DNA of 64,000 bases from Levilactobacillus andaensis (GTDB lineage: Bacteria > Bacillota > Bacilli > Lactobacillales > Lactobacillaceae). Made by a program: the position numbers and the translations under genes. The stretch's first letter is position 1. Each line of letters begins with the position of its first letter. Positions 52,729 to 60,138 of the stretch are shown here, in pieces. Location of the stretch: contig NZ_BOLP01000003.1 of the NCBI RefSeq assembly GCF_016861695.1, positions 124,001 to 188,000 on the forward strand, written 5' to 3'. The notes under the pieces were generated by a model. It was not told the DNA's origin. It saw nothing but the letters and a program-made list of their open reading frames with translations, and ran no database searches.

Positions 52729-54151
52729 GCTTCAAATGCTCGTTTTCGTCATGATGTTCCTCAGCCACGATACCTTCTTTGGCATCCTGTAAGGCCTTCG
52801 CCGAAGCCAATTCGTCTTCGTCCAACTTGTACATCTGGAGAATCACAACGACCACGATGGCCAGAATAATTGGTAACCAAACGAAGTTAGAACTAATGGC
52901 ACCCAGGGCCTTTGCCGACTGAACTTTAGCAGACGCTTCGAAACCACCGAAGGTCAAGATCCAGCCAGACAGCGCGCCCCCGACACCCATACCAAGCTTG
53001 GCACCAACCATTGGGACGGAAGACAAGAAGCCGGGTTCGTCAATGTGGAGTTCGGAGCGGGCGTATTCAATCGTGTCGGCGATCATAACGAAGGCGATTG
53101 AGAAGGCTGCCCCCATGGCGATCAACGCGATAACGTTACCCGCAAACAGCAGTGGTACGGAACTCATCCGCATCCCCAGTGGCATCAGAACTTCCCCAAT
53201 GGCAAACAGCACCATGGCTAAGGCCAGCACGTTCTTGTGTTTCATGAACTTACTCAGGAACGGCACGGAGACGTTCCCTAAGACGGCCACGATGACCAAT
53301 CCGTTAAAGGCCCCAACTAATCCTGGACGACGGTAAACGTAGGTCAGGTAGTAGACCGCGGTCCCCATCCGCATTACCCAGAAGGTCTGTAACAGGATGA
53401 AACTGATACTCAAGAGCACCCAAGGCTTGTTTCTAAAGGCACCCTTTAAGGATTCCTTCACGGACAAATGTTCCTTGATCTCTGACTTCTGCTCACCGTC
53501 ATCTGTGGTTTCTGTCTCAGCCGCCGATTTTTCACGCAAGTTCAGGAAGGCCCCGATAAATAGCACGATAATCAGAATCCCAATGATGACACCCCAGATT
53601 GCCCAACCTTGACGGGCGTTGCCGTTCCCTAATTTGGCAACCATCGGTAAGGAGATCCACCCAATTACGGCGGTCCCAATGTTGGTCATGACCATCCGGG
53701 CACTGGCTAAGTTCGTCCGTTCGTCGGGATCACTGGTCAGACTTGGCAGAATGGCCGTGATTGGCGTGTTCGCCCCGGAATAAACCAGGCTAAACAGGGT
53801 GTAGATTACGGATACCCAAGCCATCTGAATGCCCTTGTTCCCGCCAAATGTCGGGTTGAAGAACAGTAACATGGTCAGAATCCCTAAAGGAATCCCAAAC
53901 CACAAGAAGTACGGTCGTGATTTCCCATACTTGGAGTGGGTGTGGTCGATCAAGTAGCCATAGAATAAGGCATCAAACGCATCGATAAACCGAACGACTA
54001 AGAATAATGTCCCAACGAAGGCTGGCGACAGCCCTAAAACCGTCGAGTAGTAGAACAACAGGTATAACCCAACAATTTGCCAGATTAAGTTTCCGGCCAT
54101 ATCAGTGGACCCGTAGAACATCCGCTGTTTCCATAATTTCCAGTTACCCAT
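52715..54151 (-). CDS. GPH-family sugar:cation symporter
   Basis: A 478-residue, twelve-segment transporter from ATG 54151 (GGGGGAGG eight bases upstream). RMFYGSTDMAGNLIWQIVGL, DAFDALFYGYLIDHTHSKYG followed by KSRPYFLW, and VMIADTIEYARSELHIDEPG are signatures of glycoside-pentoside-hexuronide symporters (MelB/XynP type). The long cytoplasmic tail is acidic and His/Glu-rich (DENEHLKHEDA). It leads an operon with two esterases and has a cre site 38 bp upstream. Xylo-oligosaccharides or other beta-glycosides are likely cargo. Confidence 0.9.
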   Translation of the reverse strand: MGNWKLWKQRMFYGSTDMAGNLIWQIVGLYLLFYYSTVLGLSPAFVGTLFLVVRFIDAFDALFYGYLIDHTHSKYGKSRPYFLWFGIPLGILTMLLFFNPTFGGNKGIQMAWVSVIYTLFSLVYSGANTPITAILPSLTSDPDERTNLASARMVMTNIGTAVIGWISLPMVAKLGNGNARQGWAIWGVIIGILIIVLFIGAFLNLREKSAAETETTDDGEQKSEIKEHLSVKESLKGAFRNKPWVLLSISFILLQTFWVMRMGTAVYYLTYVYRRPGLVGAFNGLVIVAVLGNVSVPFLSKFMKHKNVLALAMVLFAIGEVLMPLGMRMSSVPLLFAGNVIALIAMGAAFSIAFVMIADTIEYARSELHIDEPGFLSSVPMVGAKLGMGVGGALSGWILTFGGFEASAKVQSAKALGAISSNFVWLPIILAIVVVVILQMYKLDEDELASAKALQDAKEGIVAEEHHDENEHLKHEDA

Positions 54152-54188
54152 GGTAAAAACCTCCCCCAAAATTTTGAATAACTCGTTC

Positions 54189-54202
54189 TGTAACCGCTTA
54201 CA
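54189..54202. promoter_or_regulatory. CcpA cre site upstream of the GPH symporter operon
   Basis: TGTAACCGCTTACA is a full match to TGWAANCGNTNWCA, about 38 bp before the symporter start. Confidence 0.8.
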
Positions 54203-54435
54203 TGTATAGCATACCGGACCGACAGCCTTCGGATAATCCCCCTTCTTTACCAGCAGCTTACCTTTTCTAACATCTTTCCCATCTAGCGTGATTCGTTACC
54301 AAAAATTGACAAACTAACCTGCGCTATCGACCTTATCATACCCGATAACTTTGGGGATAACTGATTTTGACCCTTAATTTGTAACTCGAACTAACTCATT
54401 GGAATCTAAATCTAACGAAGGGGTGGTTCTAACTT

Positions 54436-54622
54436 AGTCGCACTGCGGCGGTCAGGGATTCCGCCTGCTGTGGGGACGCTTCAGACTGGAAGAGCACCAG
54501 TCTTCTCGCTCGCTTTTAAGCCGCGGAAATCACACGTCTTAAAAGTCGCCCATTTTGGTAGCTAGCCACCGGCCAGCTACCAAGATTACCACGGCTGGCT
54601 ACATCCTTGGCCGCCTCCGGCT
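54436..54622 (+). repeat. Structured repeat family A, copy A3
   Basis: It carries the family core GTCAGGGATTCCGCCTGCTG and the 3' end TGGCTACATCCTTGGCCGCC. The internal hairpin TTGGTAGCT / AGCTACCAA corresponds to TTGATAGCT / AGCTATCAA in the copy at 56537, a compensated change. It lies in the 960-bp gap between the GPH symporter start and the 41-residue ORF, which also holds the terminator at 54786 and a family B copy. Confidence 0.88.
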
Positions 54623-54785
54623 CACATTATTCTTTGCCATAAAAAATGTTAAGAACCGATCCCCATTACACCCAATTATTTTTTCAGACAGTTTAACAGT
54701 TAACTTACCAAAATGATGTGTCCCGCCATGAAACAATCTATATTGTTATCTCCCAGAAACCATTTTTCGTTGATCATAACGCATC

Positions 54786-54822
54786 AAAAAAGTGTGAACT
54801 GCAATCCGTTCACACTTTTGAA
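54786..54822. terminator. Intergenic terminator hairpin
   Basis: AAAAGTGTGAAC and GTTCACACTTTT form a 12-bp stem flanked by A and T. It probably ends transcription from the minus-strand PadR / 41-residue ORF unit, beyond the B2 repeat. Confidence 0.7.
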
Positions 54823-54943
54823 GTCTAACTCAATGGCTCAAACTAAAATCTGGAAGACAAATTATCCACGTCAACCCAGAGTCAGCAAACACACTACTCT
54901 TTACAGGCCAACCTGATAACAACTTTGGTGCCAAAAATCCACT

Positions 54944-55114
54944 GTGTAAGCCGAAAGGCCGCCAGATATGGGCTCAGGCGCGTCGTTCTGCTTAGTTGAC
55001 GGTGGGTTCCCGTCGGCTTAGCAGAAGACCAACCTTGTAGACTCGCGGTTTTCGAGGCTTCAAGTTGTGTCCGCACCGTTCCAGCCCATATCTGGCGGCC
55101 GGTAAGGCGAAGGC
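54944..55114 (+). repeat. Structured repeat family B, copy B2
   Basis: It has perfect 18-bp terminal inverted repeats, GGCCGCCAGATATGGGCT (54957-54974) and its complement at 55083-55100. The two inner hairpins are TCTGCT-x-GACGG / CCGTC-x-AGCAGA and one with CTTG...CAAG ends. Its right end touches the stop codon of the 41-residue ORF at 55115. Confidence 0.88.
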
Positions 55115-55240
55115 CTAATTCACCTGATGGCGTTTGTGCCGCCAAACCAGGGTACCCACAACACCGGCCACTAACAACGCAATGGCTAACGGATGCGGTT
55201 CTACGGTGACTTCAACGTGTGGCGTTTCGATTAACTTCAT
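55115..55240 (-). CDS. 41-residue single-span membrane peptide
   Basis: A short ORF from ATG 55240, four bases after the PadR stop, with AAAGGA upstream. The product starts MKLIETPHVEVTVEPH, has one hydrophobic segment (PLAIALLVAGVVGTLVW) and ends with a basic RHKRHQVN tail, a pattern for a small inner-membrane peptide with its C-terminus inside. I know no family for it. Tight linkage to padR suggests co-transcription and a possible role in phenolic-acid stress, which is inference. Confidence 0.6.
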   Translation of the reverse strand: MKLIETPHVEVTVEPHPLAIALLVAGVVGTLVWRHKRHQVN

Positions 55241-55244
55241 AATC

Positions 55245-55829
55245 TCACGAGTCCTTTCGGGGTGTCAGATACCGTTCCAGCCACTGGACGTAGTGCTGCT
55301 CGCGTTCGATGGCATGGTCCAAGATCAAGTAGTGCCCGTACGCCTGGTCGATGGCCGCTTGGTCGGCAAAGACTGTTTCTCGGCGATGCAGGAGGTGCTG
55401 AAGCTGCCGTTGATGCAACAAGATCTGTTCTTGCAGCATCGGCTGTAAGCGTGGGTCATCGGCCGTCTTGATGAAGTACAATTTCAAAATGAATTCATCC
55501 TTCAACGCTGTTAGTTCCGGTGACGGCTCGCCAATCCAGGTGACTAACTTTTCGTGCCCGGCCGGGGTCAACTGGTACTGCTTCTTGGCGAGCTTTTCGC
55601 CGGTCATGGTCACCTCATGGGTGATGTCGCCGGTCTCCTCCAAGCGTTTTAGCAACGGGTAGATCTGACTATGTTGCGCCTGCCAGAACTCCCCGATTTC
55701 GTTGTCAAACGCCTTGGTGAGGTCGTAACCGGTCTGTGGCCGCTGATCCAACAAGCCTAAAATAATGTACTGTAGTCGATTTCGCTGACCGATGGTGACC
55801 GCCTCCTTTTCAGATACTGTTGTCTTCAT
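55245..55829 (-). CDS. padR: PadR, phenolic acid decarboxylase repressor
   Basis: A 194-residue PadR of the long type from ATG 55829. The winged helix reads NRLQYIILGLLDQRPQTGYD, SQIYPLLKRLEETGDITHEV and KKQYQLTPAGHEKL. A C-terminal helical Vir_act_alpha_C domain for dimerisation spans about 100-190. It is divergent from the phenolic acid decarboxylase gene, with a PadR-type operator between them. In lactobacilli and Bacillus, PadR releases the promoter when p-coumarate or ferulate is present. Confidence 0.95.
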   Translation of the reverse strand: MKTTVSEKEAVTIGQRNRLQYIILGLLDQRPQTGYDLTKAFDNEIGEFWQAQHSQIYPLLKRLEETGDITHEVTMTGEKLAKKQYQLTPAGHEKLVTWIGEPSPELTALKDEFILKLYFIKTADDPRLQPMLQEQILLHQRQLQHLLHRRETVFADQAAIDQAYGHYLILDHAIEREQHYVQWLERYLTPRKDS

Positions 55830-55864
55830 TGAACCAGTTCCCACCAAAAACATCAAGAAAATTC

Positions 55865-55893
55865 TTGACAGTCAGTTGGTGAGCGGCTAAACT
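55865..55893 (+). promoter_or_regulatory. Sigma-A promoter of the phenolic acid decarboxylase gene
   Basis: TTGACA (55865-55870), a 17-bp spacer and TAAACT (55888-55893) form a near-consensus promoter just before the operator palindrome. Confidence 0.75.
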
Positions 55894-55906
55894 AATCAAG
55901 TAAATT

Positions 55907-55932
55907 AAAACATGTAATTAATTACATGTTTT
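55907..55932. promoter_or_regulatory. PadR operator
   Basis: A perfect 26-bp palindrome with half-site AAAACATGTAATT contains ATGT-N8-ACAT, the known PadR recognition dyad. It begins about 14 bp after the -10 box, over the transcription start region. Confidence 0.9.
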
Positions 55933-55974
55933 AACCGGCAGAATAGATCAATTTAATTTAAAGGAGATTTTCAT

Positions 55975-56511
55975 ATGACTAAAGAATTCAAGACCCTCGA
56001 CGACTTTTTGGGCACTCATTTTATCTACACCTACGACAACGGCTGGGAATACGAATGGTACGCGAAGAACGACCACACCGTTGATTACCGAATTCATGGC
56101 GGCATGGTCGCTGGTCGTTGGGTAACCGACCAACCTGCCAACATCGTTATGCTGGTCCCTGGTATCTACAAGGTCGCTTGGACCGAACCAACTGGGACCG
56201 ACGTGGCGCTGGACTTTGTGCCCAACGAAGGCAAGTTAAACGGCACAATTTTCTTCCCGAAGTGGGTCCAAGACCATCCCGAAATCACGGTCACTTACCA
56301 AAACGAACACATCGACGTGATGGAAGCCGCTCGGGAAAAGTACGACACTTATCCTAAGCTGGTCGTGCCAGAATTCGCCAAGATCACTTACATGGGCGAC
56401 GCCGGCCAAGACAACGAAGATGTTATTAGTGAGGCACCTTACGCTAGCCTGCCAGACGACATCCGTGCCGGCAAGTACTTCGACGCTAACTACAAGCGGA
56501 TCAACAAGTAG
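55975..56511 (+). CDS. padC: Phenolic acid decarboxylase
   Basis: A 178-residue cytosolic enzyme that decarboxylates p-coumaric, ferulic and caffeic acids to vinyl phenols. The landmarks are the N-terminal [57 protein letters not shown] and [20 protein letters not shown], covering the Tyr/Arg/Glu active site of the lipocalin-like barrel. Length is standard. It has a strong promoter, a PadR operator and a good AAAGGAG ribosome binding site, and the divergent padR supports induction by phenolic acids. Confidence 0.97.
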   Translation: MTKEFKTLDDFLGTHFIYTYDNGWEYEWYAKNDHTVDYRIHGGMVAGRWVTDQPANIVMLVPGIYKVAWTEPTGTDVALDFVPNEGKLNGTIFFPKWVQDHPEITVTYQNEHIDVMEAAREKYDTYPKLVVPEFAKITYMGDAGQDNEDVISEAPYASLPDDIRAGKYFDANYKRINK

Positions 56512-56536
56512 GAGCGACTGCAAGACTGACTAAAAT

Positions 56537-56724
56537 GGTCGCACTACGGCTGCCAGGGATTCCGCCTGCTGTGGGGACGCTTCAGACTGGAAATTCACCA
56601 GTCTTCTCGCTCGCTTTGAGGCCACGAAGGACACGTGTCTCCAAAGTCGCCCATATTGATAGCTAGCCAGCGGCCAGCTATCAATATTCCCACGGCTGGC
56701 TGCATCCCTGGCCTCCTCCGGCTT
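56537..56724 (+). repeat. Structured repeat family A, copy A4
   Basis: The cleanest copy. GCCAGGGAT (56552-56560) pairs with ATCCCTGGC (56704-56712), GTGGG with CCCAC inside that, AGACTGG with CCAGTCT, and ATATTGATAGCT with AGCTATCAATAT. It starts 25 bp after the phenolic acid decarboxylase stop, in the same direction. Confidence 0.9.
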
Positions 56725-56828
56725 CGATTGGGCTTTGCCACAATAATGTTGAGTCCTAAAAGCATTTGAATTTTACAACTAACAATCCAGTTAACTTATA
56801 GATAACAGTTAAGAAAATAGCTTCAACC

Positions 56829-57005
56829 AAAATAGGTCTGGGACAAAAGTCCCAGACCTATTTTGCGCTCCGAACGTATATTGCAGAAACGTGCGACAAA
56901 AGGCAGTCAACTCCGCTTAACCCCGATAGACAAACAATCCAAAACCGGGATTATTCGTCTATCGACGTTAATGCTCATTGACTAACCGCCTTCTGGCCCA
57001 CTCTA
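56829..57005 (+). repeat. Structured repeat family C, copy C3
   Basis: It begins with a perfect 16-bp hairpin, loop AAAA (56829-56844 and 56849-56864), where C1 GAGAC/GTCTC is replaced by GGGAC/GTCCC. AAGGCAGTCAACTCCGCTTA, GATAGAC / GTCTATC and CGTTAATGCTCATTGACTA then match C2. It ends in a T tract just before the fic stop. Confidence 0.88.
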
Positions 57006-57013
57006 TATTTTTT

Positions 57014-57619
57014 TTACTCTTGCCAGTCCGTCAAAATCTGTCGGAACACGTCCGCCATCAATTTCGGCTCGTCTTTGATGCTGGCCGTCATGTATGCGTC
57101 CTGAAGCTCCTGTGTAAAGGTCAGTGCCAGTCCTTTTTGCCACGCCAAGACTTCGGTGAACGCCCGCAGTGACCGGCCGTTACCCTCGCGAAAGGGGTGA
57201 AACATATTCATTTCGGTCACCAGATTGCCCAACGCCTCCACCACAACATCACGGTCGGCAGGCAATTGCGCAAAATCGGTCAATTGCCGTTGAATATCCC
57301 ACTCCGCGTTACCGAACAGCATGACCGGATGGAAATGCGTCACCACGCCATTCGCCGTCTTGTTGAAATCCACTTCGCGGTATTCACCCGCCCAATCATA
57401 GATTTCGCCGAGGAGAAACTTGTTGATGCGTTTCAGCTCGGTAACGTCCCTGCCGGTGAGTTGGTAGCCATCAGGTAGCAGAAAGTCATTTTGTTCAAGG
57501 AACTTCAAGCGCTGCGTGGAAAATTCATACTCGACATCGTGCAATTTTTCTTCGTCAGTAATGTCCAATTTATTCTTTAAAACGCCGTTTGGCTGCAGGT
57601 AATCCGCCCATTGCTTCAC
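57014..57619 (-). CDS. Fic-domain toxin (predicted AMP transferase)
   Basis: A 201-residue Fic protein. The active-site loop HPFREGNGRSLR (His141) matches the HPFxxGNGR motif in full, and the flap FNKTANGVVTHFHP is intact, so it should transfer AMP to target proteins. It lacks its own inhibitory motif; that motif lies in the gene just upstream, which overlaps it by 4 bp (ATGA). This makes it a class I Fic toxin-antitoxin pair with the antitoxin first. Confidence 0.92.
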   Translation of the reverse strand: MKQWADYLQPNGVLKNKLDITDEEKLHDVEYEFSTQRLKFLEQNDFLLPDGYQLTGRDVTELKRINKFLLGEIYDWAGEYREVDFNKTANGVVTHFHPVMLFGNAEWDIQRQLTDFAQLPADRDVVVEALGNLVTEMNMFHPFREGNGRSLRAFTEVLAWQKGLALTFTQELQDAYMTASIKDEPKLMADVFRQILTDWQE

Positions 57620-58065
57620 TCGCTACGTACCGAATTTCGTGCGTTGACCCGGTCCAAAATTTCCTTAGCTGTCATTGGCCGTTCCAAATCATCGGCGTCC
57701 CGTGCCATCTGAATATCATCCAGCGTTGGCTCAAACCCCTCGTACATGTTGCTGACCACCGCGTTCATCGTTGCCCGGTATTCCTTTTCATTGCGGAACT
57801 GGACGCCCATAATCGTCAGTGCTTGATCGTCATGTTCAAGATACATAATGCCCTCATCCTCTTTCATTAAAGTTAACTCCGTAAAAACAGCGTCATTTTT
57901 TGCCAAAAGTTGAATTAATTTGACGGCGGTCCCACTTGGCTCGTAATCGCCCTGTTCCCAGTGCTGGACCGTCCGGACTGACGCGTTCAAAAGCTGCGCC
58001 AACTCGCTTTGACTCACCCCATAGTGCCGGCGAATATATTTCATCGTGGTTGCTGTATCAGCCAT
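57616..58065 (-). CDS. XRE-type antitoxin with VbhA-like Fic inhibitory helix
   Basis: From ATG 58065 (GAGG eight bases upstream) this encodes 149 residues. Residues 5-55 form an XRE helix-turn-helix (HYGVSQSELAQLLNASVRTV followed by QHWEQG). The C-terminal part carries SNMYEGFEPTLDDIQMARD (from Ser105), in which S-x3-E-G fits the (S/T)xxxE(G/N) Fic inhibitory motif, and AKEILDRVNARN resembles the end of VbhA-type antitoxins. One protein thus appears to combine DNA binding for autoregulation with direct blocking of the Fic ATP site. Confidence 0.88.
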   Translation of the reverse strand: MADTATTMKYIRRHYGVSQSELAQLLNASVRTVQHWEQGDYEPSGTAVKLIQLLAKNDAVFTELTLMKEDEGIMYLEHDDQALTIMGVQFRNEKEYRATMNAVVSNMYEGFEPTLDDIQMARDADDLERPMTAKEILDRVNARNSVRSE

Positions 58066-58176
58066 CTTCATCACCTCATTTGCCAGTATACCCTTCAAGG
58101 GTAGTTTTCCCTAACAAACGGCTCGGATTAAACGTGTATACTAGGGGTAAATCGTCAGAAAGTAGGTTATTGACAC

Positions 58177-58632
58177 ATGGCAAATTACATTAAAGAAGTG
58201 CGTGCGCTGGTCGGTCACAAACCAATGATTCTCAATGCTTCGGCCGGCGTCATCGCCAACGACCAACACGAGGTCCTGCTCAATCTGCGGACCGACACGC
58301 ACAACTGGAGTCTCCCTGGCGGCTACCTGGAATACGGTGAAACGTTCGCCACCGCCATGGTCCGTGAGTACAAGGAAGACGCCGGCCTCGACGTCACCTT
58401 GGTCAAATCGCTAGGTATCTTTGACCAGGGATTTACGGAATACCCCAACGGCGACGTCACCCAGGTCATTTCTCAACTGTACCTGGTAAAACCAGTCGGC
58501 GGCCACACGCTGGAACAAGCGACGGATGAAACGTTGGATTTGAAATACTGGTCACTCGACGACCTGCCACCCCTGTTGAATCAACAGACGACGGACATGT
58601 TGGCCGCTGTGAAGACTTACTTCGATCGGTAA
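58177..58632 (+). CDS. Nudix hydrolase
   Basis: A 151-residue Nudix protein. The box is GGYLEYGETFATAMVREYKED with Gly and Glu spacing correct, but the last metal-binding Glu of REUxEE is Asp. LNASAGVIANDQHEVLLNLR and SLPGGYLEYG flank the fold, and a C-terminal helix follows. Similar proteins hydrolyse nucleotide derivatives (ADP-ribose, dNTPs). The substrate is not evident. It is divergent from the Fic antitoxin. Confidence 0.9.
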   Translation: MANYIKEVRALVGHKPMILNASAGVIANDQHEVLLNLRTDTHNWSLPGGYLEYGETFATAMVREYKEDAGLDVTLVKSLGIFDQGFTEYPNGDVTQVISQLYLVKPVGGHTLEQATDETLDLKYWSLDDLPPLLNQQTTDMLAAVKTYFDR

Positions 58633-58651
58633 GCATAGTGGCATAGTGTTC

Positions 58652-58685
58652 CCTTCGCCTTACCGGCCGCCAGATATGGGCTGGA
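58652..58685 (-). repeat. Family B remnant, copy B4
   Basis: Only one end of the element remains: CCTTCGCCTTACCGGCCGCC followed by AGATATGGGCTGGA, the complement of the right end of the full copies. It lies 19 bp after the Nudix stop codon and breaks off into unrelated sequence. Confidence 0.75.
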
Positions 58686-58721
58686 GCAGACAATTCATCT
58701 TTTATCCTTTACACCCCAACT

Positions 58722-58768
58722 TAAAAGGACGGACCCTGCAGAAAAATCGCGGCGCACGTCCTTTTTTA
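58722..58768. terminator. Bidirectional terminator
   Basis: AAAAGGACG and CGTCCTTTT pair across a 25-nt loop with a T tract, between the converging Nudix and oxidoreductase genes. Confidence 0.75.
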
Positions 58769-58791
58769 GCTTTCAGTTCAATCTTGAATTC

Positions 58792-60129
58792 TTAGTCCGT
58801 CCAAATGCCATATAAATCAGCCGCCATTGACGGGTAGGCAAAGAACGTATCATGCAACTGTTCGGGGGTAATATGCTGCTGAATCAGGAGCGCCAGATAG
58901 TTGATCAGCACATCTGCTTGATAACCAATCGCTTCGGCGCCAACGACTTGGCCACTCTGACGGTTAACCACCATCACCAATTTAGCCCGATCGTCATAGT
59001 GCCGCTGGTACGTCAACCATTGGCTCAGGTTAACTGACCGCAATGCATAATGGTTGGAGTCTTGACGCGCAGCCGCCACACCAGTCCCCACCTGCGCCAA
59101 CCGTGGAATACTAAAGACCGCACTGGCCTGCAACGGATACTTGATTGGAAATTCAGTCGTCGCCGCTAAGAGGTCGCCCACATACTTTCCCTGAAACACC
59201 GCGTAATTCGCGAGATTCGGGGTCGCCGTCACCGCGCAATCGCCCACCGCAAAAATATGGGGATTGCTCGTCTGGAGGTACTCGTCAACTTGAATGCCAT
59301 GGGCGGTCACCGCAACCTGTGCTGCTTTCAAATTCAAATCTTCCACGTTCGCCAGCCGACCCAACGCCGAGTAGATCGCGTTCGTCGACCATTGGCGGCC
59401 ACCCTTAGTCGTCACCTGCAAGTCGCCCGGTTGACCCGTCACTTGCGTCAATTCATCGTCAAAGATCACCTGCACGCCCTGCTTCGCTAGGCTAGCAATT
59501 AAGGCCGCCACCAACTCCGCATCAAAACCGCGTAAAGCAACGCGATTGTGCTGGATCAAGGTGACCGCCGCCCCGGCTTCACTGGCGATTCCAGCAATGG
59601 CAAAGGCAATCACGCCGGCTCCTAAAATCGTCAGCCGTTTCGGCAAGGCGTGGCTTCTAAAGAAACTCCCCGAATGGTCGATCAGTTGGCTTCCGGGAAG
59701 CGCAAGCTCGCGGGGGCGGGCACCCGTGGCAATCACAAAATTCTCAGCCGTCAACGTTTCACCGTTCACCCGAATCTGTCGCGAATTTAAGAACTCGGCG
59801 TGGCCTTCGATTGGCGTGATGCCGTTCGCTTGAAACCGTTGCTTAAAACGTTCCTGCGTCTGACTGACCACTGCATCGCGATGGGCCGTAAGCCGCGACC
59901 AATTTACCGGTGGCACGTTTACCGGCCCGTTCTGTTCGCAGTAAGCGTGATGGGCTTCGACACCACCCAGTAGTACTTTCTTCGGCGTACTGCCGCGCGT
60001 CACGGTCGTTCCGCCCCAGTCACGCTGTTCGATGACGGCAACGGACTGGCCGTGGGCAGCGGCCCGCATGGCAGCGCCGGCACCGCCAACGCCACCACCG
60101 ATCACAATCGTCTTAAATGTCCGCATCAT
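58792..60129 (-). CDS. Disulfide-oxidoreductase-family flavoprotein without the redox cysteines
   Basis: A 445-residue FAD/NAD(P) protein with the glutathione-reductase fold: VIGGGVGGAGAAMRAAAHG (FAD), FVIATGARPRELALPGS, LTILGAGVIAFAIAGIASEA (NAD) and HIFAVGDCAVT. The C-terminal dimer domain ends HDTFFAYPSMAADLYGIW. In the family the FAD is followed by GGTCxNxGCxPxK; here it reads GGTTVTRGSTPKK, with Thr42 and Ser47 in place of both cysteines. Classical disulfide chemistry is therefore not possible. It follows the oxalate decarboxylase gene by 9 bp. Confidence 0.9.
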   Translation of the reverse strand: MMRTFKTIVIGGGVGGAGAAMRAAAHGQSVAVIEQRDWGGTTVTRGSTPKKVLLGGVEAHHAYCEQNGPVNVPPVNWSRLTAHRDAVVSQTQERFKQRFQANGITPIEGHAEFLNSRQIRVNGETLTAENFVIATGARPRELALPGSQLIDHSGSFFRSHALPKRLTILGAGVIAFAIAGIASEAGAAVTLIQHNRVALRGFDAELVAALIASLAKQGVQVIFDDELTQVTGQPGDLQVTTKGGRQWSTNAIYSALGRLANVEDLNLKAAQVAVTAHGIQVDEYLQTSNPHIFAVGDCAVTATPNLANYAVFQGKYVGDLLAATTEFPIKYPLQASAVFSIPRLAQVGTGVAAARQDSNHYALRSVNLSQWLTYQRHYDDRAKLVMVVNRQSGQVVGAEAIGYQADVLINYLALLIQQHITPEQLHDTFFAYPSMAADLYGIWTD

Positions 60130-60138
60130 TTTTCACTT

